Positions 1 to 4,817 of a DNA stretch of 5,011 bases are shown piece by piece. The translations under genes were made by a program, and so were the position numbers. This stretch comes from Pseudonocardiales bacterium. Its GTDB lineage: Bacteria > Actinomycetota > Actinomycetes > Mycobacteriales > Pseudonocardiaceae. The notes below the pieces were generated by a model. That model was not told the origin of the DNA, made no database searches, and saw nothing but the letters and a program-made list of their open reading frames with translations. The stretch's first letter is position 1. Every line of letters starts with the position of its first letter. The stretch lies in assembly GCA_013695005.1 (NCBI GenBank), contig JACDBJ010000186.1, positions 1 through 5,011 of the forward strand. Direction: 5' to 3'.

Positions 1-41
1 CGCCGTCCTCGCCGTCCTCGCCGTCCTCGCCGTCCTCGCCG
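1..41. repeat. 9-bp tandem repeat (CGCCGTCCT, 4 copies plus partial)
   Basis: Four perfect head-to-tail copies of CGCCGTCCT occupy 1-36, followed by a partial copy (CGCCG). The array is cut by the window edge, so the true copy number is unknown. Because the unit is a multiple of three, it keeps any reading frame open. Read on the plus strand in the frame starting at base 3 it gives Pro-Ser-Ser repeats; read on the minus strand it can give Glu-Asp-Gly repeats. Either is a typical low-complexity linker or tail. Confidence 0.85.
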
Positions 42-206
42 CCGGAGACCGTTGCGCCGCCTGCTCTGGATCCGCCTGCGCCGGCGCAGCGAGCGGTGCC
101 GGCCGGCAGTGGCCGCTCAGCGCCGCCGCCGATGCGCCAAGGCATTCGATACGCCGAGCAGATAGCAGGCCCCTGGGTGCGCTATATCCCCCGCATTTCC
201 GGATAG
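3..206 (+). CDS. Possible C-terminal end of a Pro/Ser/Ala-rich protein (partial)
   Basis: The plus-strand frame beginning at base 3 is open from the window edge to a TAG at 204-206 (67 residues). It starts with four Pro-Ser-Ser repeats, continues Pro/Ala-rich, and ends with a less biased tail (GIRYAEQIAGPWVRYIPRIS). It has no start here, so it would be the 3' end of a gene entering from the left. Third-position G/C is high in the first half and weaker near the end, and no domain is recognisable. A minus-strand reading giving Glu-Asp-Gly repeats is also open for part of the way, so strand and coding status are both uncertain. If real, it may be the disordered tail of a surface, kinase or anti-sigma-type protein, but nothing proves this. 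Confidence 0.3.
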   Translation, partial: PSSPSSPSSPSSPPETVAPPALDPPAPAQRAVPAGSGRSAPPPMRQGIRYAEQIAGPWVRYIPRISG

Positions 207-219
207 CGCCGCCGCCGAT
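119..219. repeat. 15-bp direct repeat pair (119-133 and 205-219)
   Basis: The 15-mer AGCGCCGCCGCCGAT occurs exactly at 119-133 and again at 205-219, an 86-bp offset. The second copy begins on the last two bases of the TAG stop of the upstream reading frame. The core is GCC-rich, so chance similarity in GC-rich DNA is possible, but the identity extends into the non-repetitive GAT end. Confidence 0.5.
181..207 (+). terminator. Weak hairpin over the end of the upstream reading frame
   Basis: GCTAT-AT-CC (181-189) can pair with GGATAGC (201-207). This gives a 7-bp stem with a 2-nt bulge and an 11-nt loop, and it spans the stop codon of the possible upstream gene. No U-tract follows. It might act as a modest GC-rich terminator or 3' stabiliser, but stem strength and position make this a weak call. 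Confidence 0.2.
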
Positions 220-312
220 CTTGAACGAGGTGTGATAACGCCGCGATAGGGCCGCTCTAAGTTGCGTTGGGGCTGCTCCATTGTCGTTTCCAACGGCCCA
301 GATGCCATGCCC

Positions 313-319
313 AGGAGGG
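313..319 (+). promoter_or_regulatory. Shine-Dalgarno of the response regulator gene
   Basis: AGGAGGG at 313-319 is a strong ribosome binding site. It lies 13 nt before the GTG at 333, a little longer than the usual 5-10 nt. The ATGs at 302 and 307 are out of frame. An in-frame TTG at 267 would add 22 Cys/His/Arg-rich residues not expected in a receiver domain. The site therefore supports GTG 333 as the start. Confidence 0.6.
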
Positions 320-332
320 ATACGCTGCCACC

Positions 333-1022
333 GTGCCGCACGTCCTTGTTGTGGAGGACGATCCGCAAGTCCGGCGTGGCCTGATTCGGACGCTAACCGA
401 CAATGACATCGCGGCCAGCTCGGCGGCGACTGGGCTCGCCGGCCTGCAAGCCGCTGTGGAGACCGACCCGGACCTGATCGTCTTGGACCTCGGCCTTCCG
501 GATGTCACGGGCACCGAACTACTGCGCATCGTCCGTGCGGTCAGCCAAGTACCGATCATCGTGGCGACTGCCTGCGACGAGGAGCGTCAGATCGTCGCGG
601 TGCTGGAGGCCGGAGCTGATGACTACATCGTCAAGCCGTTCGGGTCCGAGGAGTTGGTCGCCCGGATTCGCGCCGTGCTTCGACGTGGTCGGCTCCACGG
701 TGGCCAGCGGAAGCCCAGAATCACGGTGGGTGGTTTGGTGATCGAGCCGGCGGCCCGTACGGCCGAGCTCGACGGAGTGTCGCTCCAGCTCTCGCCGAGG
801 GAGTTCGACGTGTTGTACTACCTCGCCAGTCGGGCCGGCGACGTGGTCAGCAAGCGCGAGCTCCTCGTCGAGGTGTGGCGACTTCCCTACAGCCAGAACG
901 ACAAGACAGTGGACGTCTACCTCTCGTGGCTGCGCCGCAAGCTGGGGGAGAGTGCGGCGGCACCGCGCTACCTGCATACTGTGCGGGGGGTGGGCCTGCG
1001 GTTGAACGAACCGGACGAGTGA
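333..1022 (+). CDS. OmpR/PhoB-family two-component response regulator
   Basis: This is a 229-residue cytoplasmic transcription factor, activated by phosphorylation from the kinase encoded next to it. The receiver domain (about residues 3-118) begins HVLVVEDD. It has the acidic pocket D9/D10, the phospho-acceptor D52 in LIVLDLGLPD, the switch threonine T79, and the conserved K101-P102 in DDYIVKPF. The C-terminal winged helix (about 130-226) runs from LSPREFDVL through the recognition region NDKTVDVYLSWLRRKL to the wing motif RYLHTVRGVGLRL. Length and domain order are normal for the family. The GTG start is chosen because the protein then begins directly at the first beta strand. The stop lies 6 nt before the kinase start, so the two are surely co-transcribed. 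The target promoters are not identifiable, and I do not assign a gene name because many actinobacterial paralogues look alike. Confidence 0.95.
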   Translation: MPHVLVVEDDPQVRRGLIRTLTDNDIAASSAATGLAGLQAAVETDPDLIVLDLGLPDVTGTELLRIVRAVSQVPIIVATACDEERQIVAVLEAGADDYIVKPFGSEELVARIRAVLRRGRLHGGQRKPRITVGGLVIEPAARTAELDGVSLQLSPREFDVLYYLASRAGDVVSKRELLVEVWRLPYSQNDKTVDVYLSWLRRKLGESAAAPRYLHTVRGVGLRLNEPDE

Positions 1023-1028
1023 GATCCC

Positions 1029-2288
1029 ATGCGCCGGCAGCTGACTGGCCTGGTCGCGGCGGCAATGCTCCTCGTGTTGATCGCGTTCCTGGTACCGACG
1101 CTGCTGTTGGTACAGCGCGATGTCGAGCACCGCGGCGAGCTGGCCGCCGTGCAACGCGCGCAGGCGGTCGCCGAGATGACGGCCACGCTGACCGTCAACT
1201 CGCTGCCGACGCAGCCGCAGGACGGGCTCGCGGTTTCGGTGTTTCTGCCCGACGGCCGGGTCCTGGGAGTGCCCGTCCAGCGCAGCCCGTCGGTGGACCT
1301 GGCCGCCGGCTGTCGCGGGGCCACCAACGACACAGCCGACGGCCTGGAGATCCTCGTTCCGGTCACCGGTCCGCAGGGGTGCCCGACCGTCGTCCGGGTG
1401 CTGGCGACATCAGAAGCCCTGCACGCGGGTCTCACGCCGATGGTGCTGATGGTTCTCTCGCTGTCGGTGGCCTTGCTGCTCACCGGCATCCTGCTGGCCG
1501 AACGGCTCGGCCGCGGCCTGCTCCGCTCGGTCGCCGATCTGGCCGCCACTGCCGACCGGCTCGCAGCCGGTGATCTGAGTGCGCGGGCCGCGGCCGATGG
1601 ACCGCCCGAAATTCGCAAGACCGCCGTCGAGCTCAACCGGTTGGCCACTCGCGTCGATGATCTTGTCGCCGCCGAGCGTCGCCGATCCGGAGATCTGACC
1701 CACCGCCTGCGGACGCCCCTCACCGCGCTGCGCCTGGATGTCGACGCGCTGAAGGATCGAACCTTGGCGGAGCGGCTCGTCGAGGACGTCGAGGCCGTCA
1801 CCGCCGCGGTGAACGAGGTCATCCGGGCGTCCCAACGGCTCGTCTCGGACGGCGCAGAGCGCGCTGATCTCGCCAGGATCGCGCGAGATCGTGCCGGGTT
1901 CTGGTCGGCGTTGGCTGAGGACACCGGACGGAAGATCACCGTGCAGATCCAGTCCGGATGCCTTCCGGTCCGCGTCGGCCCTGCCGCCCTGGAAGCGATC
2001 ATGGATGCGCTGCTCGCCAACGTGTTCGCGCACACCCCTGCCGGCGTGGACCTCTCGGTGACGGCACACGCAGTGGGGGATGGAGCGGTGTTGGTGGTGG
2101 AGGACGCAGGCCCGGGCTTCCCGGACACCAGCATGATCGAGCGAGGCCGATCGGGAGCCGCGTCCACCGGGCTGGGCTTGGACATCGTGCGTCGGACGGC
2201 CGAGGACTCCGGTGGGTCCGTGAGCCTTGGCAGCTCCCCACGGGGTGGCGCGAGGGTGGCAGTCCGGTTCGGCGCGGCGCATGACTGA
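1029..2288 (+). CDS. Membrane sensor histidine kinase, partner of the upstream regulator
   Basis: This 419-residue inner-membrane kinase should autophosphorylate on His225 and pass the phosphate to D52 of the adjacent regulator. Visible order: transmembrane helix 1 (about 7-28), extracytoplasmic sensor region (about 29-135), transmembrane helix 2 (about 137-157), HAMP linker (about 158-212, with AADRLAAGDLSARA-like heptads), dimerisation/phosphoacceptor region (about 215-275), and an ATP-binding domain (about 318-415). The ATP domain has the N-box LLANVFAHTP (N331), the G1 box VEDAGPGF and the G2 box STGLGLDIV. The H-box reads THRLRTPLTALR: the usual acidic residue after the histidine (HELRTP) is Arg, a variant I recall in many actinobacterial kinases. 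The sensor region has just two cysteines (C95, C118), which could form a disulfide. The ATG follows the regulator stop by 6 nt with no strong Shine-Dalgarno, suggesting translational coupling. The signal is unknown. Confidence 0.95.
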   Translation: MRRQLTGLVAAAMLLVLIAFLVPTLLLVQRDVEHRGELAAVQRAQAVAEMTATLTVNSLPTQPQDGLAVSVFLPDGRVLGVPVQRSPSVDLAAGCRGATNDTADGLEILVPVTGPQGCPTVVRVLATSEALHAGLTPMVLMVLSLSVALLLTGILLAERLGRGLLRSVADLAATADRLAAGDLSARAAADGPPEIRKTAVELNRLATRVDDLVAAERRRSGDLTHRLRTPLTALRLDVDALKDRTLAERLVEDVEAVTAAVNEVIRASQRLVSDGAERADLARIARDRAGFWSALAEDTGRKITVQIQSGCLPVRVGPAALEAIMDALLANVFAHTPAGVDLSVTAHAVGDGAVLVVEDAGPGFPDTSMIERGRSGAASTGLGLDIVRRTAEDSGGSVSLGSSPRGGARVAVRFGAAHD

Positions 2289-2321
2289 GGGGGCCGGCTG
2301 ACCACCAGTCGCGCGCCCAGC

Positions 2322-2355
2322 CCGGCCTCCGGTTAACGGCCGGTCAGCGACCGGC
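2322..2355 (+). terminator. Overlapping GC-rich hairpins after the kinase gene
   Basis: GCCGGT (2339-2344) and ACCGGC (2350-2355) form a perfect 6-bp stem with a 5-nt loop. An alternative stem pairs CCGGCC (2322-2327) with GGCCGG (2338-2343). The two stems share bases and exclude each other. A further 7-nt complement, GCTGACC (2297-2303) with GGTCAGC (2342-2348), exists. There is no U-tract, as is common for terminators in high-GC actinomycetes. It likely separates the two-component operon from the pirin gene, but it could also be a leader structure of pirin. Confidence 0.35.
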
Positions 2356-2438
2356 ACGTGATCAGCGCCGCCGCCCGGCTCTGGAAGGTTTGGGCGGCCC
2401 GGCGGGTTGACGCCATTGGAGCTGGAAGGAGCCCACAG

Positions 2439-3393
2439 ATGCCCGCCGTCACCGTCCTCGACCTCACCGTGCTGCCCCGCGTCACCGAGCCGGACGCAGC
2501 CACCACCACCGCGCGCCCGGTCATCTCGCTGACGACCGCGCCGAGCGGCTTCGAGGGTGAGGGCTTCCCCGTCCGCCGTGCCTTCGCCGGCGTCGACATC
2601 AGCTTGCTGGACCCGTTCATCCACCTCGACCAGATGGGCGAGGTGGACTACGCACCGGGTGAGCCGAAGGGCACGTCGTGGCACCCGCACCGCGGCTTCG
2701 AGACCGTCACCTACATCGTCGACGGCACCTTCGAGCACCAGGACAGCAACGGCGGCGGCGCGTGATCACCGACGGCGACACCCAGTGGATGACCGCAGGT
2801 TCCGGGCTGCTGCACATCGAGCGGCCGCCGGAGCACCTCGTGGTCAGCGGTGGGCTGTTCCACGGCCTGCAGCTGTGGGTGAACCTCCCGCGCGAGCAGA
2901 AGTGGGCCGACCCGCGTTACCAGGACTTGCGTGGCTCGGCGTCGGCCTTGCTGTCGTCCTCCGACGGCGGCGCGTTGCTGCGCGTGATCGCCGGCGAGCT
3001 CTGCGGCCACACCGGACCGGCTCGACGCACACCCCGATGACCATGGTGCATGCGACGGTGTCGCCGGGCTCGGCCGTCCGGCTGCCGTGGGACCCCAACT
3101 TCAACGCGCTGGCCTATGTCCTCGCCGGCCGCGGCATCGTCGGCGCCGAGCAGCGCCCGATCGAGACCGGCCAGCTGGCCGTCTTCGGACCCGGCGACGC
3201 CGTCGAGCTCACCGCTGCCCAGCAGCAGGACAGCCGCTACCCGGCGCTGGAGGTCGTGTTGCTCGGTGGCCAGCCCATCCGGGAGCCGCTGGCCTGGGCC
3301 GGTCCGTTCGTGATGAACACCCGCTCCGAGGTACTGCAGGCTTTCGAGGACTTCCAGGCCGGCAAGCTCGGCCGGATTCCCGCCGCCAGCTGA
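2439..3393 (+). pseudogene. Pirin family protein, broken by two 1-bp deletions
   Basis: Pirins are two-domain cupin-fold proteins that bind a metal, usually iron. Some have quercetinase activity, and some act as redox-sensitive regulators. The ATG at 2439 follows GGAAGGA (2424-2430) at 8-nt spacing. Segment one (2439 to about 2760) holds WHPHRGFETVTYIVDG. Segment two (about 2760-3019) holds DTQWMTAGSGLLHIE and LFHGLQLWVNLP. Segment three (about 3020-3393) holds TPMTMVHATVSPG, PIREPLAWAGPFVMNT and AFEDFQAGKLG. Each switch loses one base: GGCGGCGGC-GC-GTG near 2760 (family pattern NGGGG then V/T-I-T) and CCGG-CTCG at 3019-3020 (family pattern GHTGPGSTHTP). Restoring one G at each gives 318 residues, the usual length, with the metal quartet H82, H84, H126 and E128 intact. 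Uncorrected, translation ends at the TGA at 2763-2765 after 108 residues. No other decay is seen, so sequencing error or very recent inactivation are both possible. Confidence 0.9.
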
Positions 3394-3397
3394 CGGG

Positions 3398-3820
3398 CTA
3401 CGTCGCGGCTCCGGTGACCACTGTGACGTTCGCATCCTGTACGACGTTATGCAGGGTGGTTCGGAACCCGCCCGTGTCGAGGGCCATGACGACGCCCGTG
3501 GCCAGCAACAGCGCCACGACCATTCCCGCGATCGCGAGCCCCCACCCGCTCCGGCGCCCGGGCCGCCTGGACGCGGGCGGTTGCAACGCCGGCGGGTATG
3601 ACTGGGCGATCACCGGACGCTGCCGCGGCGGCGCGCAAGCCCGCTGCTGGGGGACCGTGCTCAGCAGCTGTGGCGCGTAGTCCAGGTGCGACGGCATTGC
3701 ACCTGGCTGCGGTAAGAGGTGGCCGAGCTGCTGCGGGATGAACGCCGGCTTCGGTGGGAGGTAGCCGGGCGGCGTGGGGTCGCCCGGCGGCGGTGGCTGC
3801 GGCTGAAACAGGTTGCTCAC
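3398..3820 (-). CDS. Small Pro/Gln-rich single-pass membrane protein, hypothetical
   Basis: This is a 140-residue protein of unknown function. Residues 1-82 are rich in proline and glutamine (QPQPPPPGDPTPPGY, then spaced PQQ/PQ motifs) and are probably disordered. A basic stretch (RRPGRR, 85-90) precedes one transmembrane helix (about 93-113, WGLAIAGMVVALLLATGVVMAL). This predicts a cytoplasmic N-terminus and a 27-residue extracytoplasmic C-terminus. There is no signal peptide cleavage motif and no lipobox. The GTG start has a well-placed GAGGGGA 8 nt upstream, and codon third positions are strongly G/C, which makes this strand the coding one over several overlapping open frames. It converges on the pirin gene with 4 bp between stops, leaving no room for separate terminators. 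Proline-rich tails of this kind occur in actinobacterial envelope or septum-associated proteins, but that is only an analogy. Confidence 0.75.
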   Translation of the reverse strand: MSNLFQPQPPPPGDPTPPGYLPPKPAFIPQQLGHLLPQPGAMPSHLDYAPQLLSTVPQQRACAPPRQRPVIAQSYPPALQPPASRRPGRRSGWGLAIAGMVVALLLATGVVMALDTGGFRTTLHNVVQDANVTVVTGAAT

Positions 3821-3826
3821 GGCTCG

Positions 3827-3834
3827 TTCCCCTC
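3827..3834 (-). promoter_or_regulatory. Shine-Dalgarno of the Pro/Gln-rich membrane protein gene
   Basis: On the minus strand GAGGGGAA lies 8 nt (from its GAGGGG core) upstream of the GTG start at 3820-3818. It is the only good site nearby, so it decides both the strand and the start codon. Confidence 0.65.
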
Positions 3835-3927
3835 GACGACTTGACTCTCTTGCTCATCGTCAAGCGCACCTCAGACGCTACTGAACGGCACGATGTGATT
3901 GGCGGTGAAACCTCGGAGAGTCAGAAT

Positions 3928-3945
3928 CCACCCGCATTTGGGTGG
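3928..3945. promoter_or_regulatory. Perfect palindrome between divergent genes (possible operator)
   Basis: CCACCC (3928-3933) and GGGTGG (3940-3945) form a perfect 6-bp inverted repeat around GCATTT. It lies in the 280-bp gap between the minus-strand membrane protein gene (start 3820) and the plus-strand DUF6065-like gene (start 4101). It could be a regulator operator shared by divergent promoters, or a short hairpin in either transcript. No convincing -35/-10 pair could be placed beside it. Confidence 0.35.
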
Positions 3946-3991
3946 CCAACTTGCTCCCAGCGCTTCTTCTGTCACACGAATGCCGCACCAA

Positions 3992-4096
3992 GCGCAGGCT
4001 GGCTAGCCGCAGCGGTAGCCCATACCGCGGGTCCGTCAGGTCTCCTCGACCTCGACGGACCCGCCTGCGCCACCCCGTTGGACCCGTCGAGGAGAC
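3992..4096 (+). promoter_or_regulatory. Structured 5' leader, candidate RNA switch with anti-Shine-Dalgarno
   Basis: Nested complementary segments can form a three-way junction just before the DUF6065-like gene. P1 pairs GCGCAGGC (3992-3999) with GCCTGCGC (4063-4070). P2 pairs GCGGTA (4012-4017) with TACCGC (4023-4028) around a 5-nt loop. P3 pairs 4029-4037 with 4054-4062 (9 bp) and, after a single bulged C4053, 4038-4042 with 4048-4052 (5 bp), with loop TCCTC. P2, P3 and the 3' strand of P1 abut with no unpaired bases. The P3 tip GTCTCCTCGAC (4040-4050) is a perfect 11-nt complement of GTCGAGGAGAC (4086-4096), which contains the gene's Shine-Dalgarno. A ribosome-access switch or a kissing-loop pseudoknot is therefore plausible. 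I do not recognise a known riboswitch class. The pairings are seen in the sequence; the function is inferred. Confidence 0.5.
4089..4094 (+). promoter_or_regulatory. Shine-Dalgarno of the DUF6065-like gene
   Basis: GAGGAG lies 6 nt before the ATG at 4101, an ideal position that fixes this start over the upstream in-frame GTG at 3942. The whole site sits inside an 11-nt segment complementary to the tip of the leader hairpin. Confidence 0.75.
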
Positions 4097-4100
4097 GCGA

Positions 4101-4803
4101 ATGTTCCGTTCCAACCCACGCATCGAGTTCCTGTGCCGGCCCGAGGACAAGGGGGTCATCGCCGAGCCGATACCGGCGAAGACCGCAATACCGGCGTGGC
4201 TGCGCAAGCTCCCCGGGGTCAGCAAGGGCGAGGTGAGCGCCGTCAAACCACGGCCTAACGGTCAAGCGCTGTATGCCGTTCCTGGACGCGTTGACGACAG
4301 GCTGGATCATCCCGCTCGCCGCGACGGTGCGGCTCGAGATCTCCGACGGGGGACGCTCGGTGGACACCGGCTGGGAGTTCGACCGCGAGATGGTGAGCAA
4401 CCACTCCCCGTCGCAGATCGCGGGAAGCCCATTCGAGCCCCGGCCGCCGATGAAGCTCCACAACTTCTGGACCATCCGCACCCCGAGGGGATGGAGCTGC
4501 CTGTTCGTGGCGCCGCTGAACCGCCCCCAGGAGGTCGTCCAGGTGCTCTCCGGGGTCGTTGACACCGACGTCTACACCTCGACGGTGAACTTCCCGTTCG
4601 TCGCTACCGCGCCGGACGGCGTCTACATGCTCGTCAAGGGAACTCCCCTTGTCCAGGTCATTCCGTTCCGGCGGGCTGACACCGAGCTCGAGCCGTCGAT
4701 CGGTGTGGAGAGCCAACGGGAGCGGGACGCCCGGGAGCGGGTGCACCGCAGCACCCTCGCCGAGGAGGGCTGGTACCGCAGACACGCCCGCGCCGGTCGG
4801 TAG
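4101..4803 (+). pseudogene. DUF6065-like protein of unknown function, apparent 1-bp insertion
   Basis: The ATG at 4101, with GAGGAG 6 nt upstream, opens a frame reading IEFLCRPEDKGVIAEPIPA, then PAWLRKLPG. The conserved continuation is in the next frame: LTVKRCMPFLDALTTGWIIP, then FWTIRTPRGWSCLFVAPLNR, GVVDTDVYTSTVNFPF and KGTPLVQVIPFRR. Removing one A from AAA at 4245-4247 joins them as AVNHGLTVKRC and gives 233 residues. From memory this layout (short Pro-rich entry with a W-x-x-x-LP segment, MPFLDA, a P-x-G-W/Y-SCLF core and VVDTD..NFPF) matches the DUF6065 group found in bacteria and phages; no activity is known to me. There is no signal peptide or membrane segment. Uncorrected, the first frame would run to 4562 (153 residues) with an unrelated tail. 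The second frame's ATG at 4273 has no ribosome site. Either a recent +1 lesion or a base-calling error fits. Confidence 0.7.
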
Positions 4804-4817
4804 CCGAGCCCCTCGGC
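4803..4817 (+). terminator. Hairpin at the stop codon of the DUF6065-like gene
   Basis: GCCGAG (4803-4808) pairs perfectly with CTCGGC (4812-4817) around CCC, beginning on the last base of the TAG stop. A competing longer-range pairing joins TAGCCG (4801-4806) with CGGCTA (4826-4831). No U-tract follows. The position suits a GC-rich intrinsic terminator, though it is close to the stop. Confidence 0.4.

Noticed and set aside
117..368. Minus-strand open frame (83 aa) upstream of the regulator
   Set aside because: It overlaps the regulator start and its ribosome site, is Arg/Ser-rich, and has no recognisable domain or good start site. GC-rich DNA leaves many such frames open.
968..2738. Long minus-strand frames (445 and 442 aa) over the kinase and pirin start
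   Set aside because: They are antisense to a clear histidine kinase with intact motifs. Their composition is Arg/Ser/Ala low-complexity, as expected from the complement of a GC-rich gene.
3835..3863. TTGACG on the minus strand (3863-3858) as a -35 box for the membrane protein gene
   Set aside because: No -10-like hexamer lies 16-18 nt downstream; that position reads GTCGTC.
3951..3981. TTGCTC ... ACGAAT as a promoter for the DUF6065-like gene
   Set aside because: The spacer is 19 nt and both boxes are poor matches; support is too weak to list.
3992..4070. tRNA-like reading of the 79-nt folded leader (8-bp terminal stem)
   Set aside because: The arm next to the 3' strand is 14 bp long rather than a 5-bp T-arm. 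There is no GGTTCGAAT-type loop and no anticodon arm of the right size.
3942..4100. In-frame upstream extension of the DUF6065-like gene from GTG 3942
   Set aside because: Third-position G/C is clearly lower than in the genes, there is no ribosome site, and the extension runs through the hairpins. The ATG at 4101 has an ideal Shine-Dalgarno.
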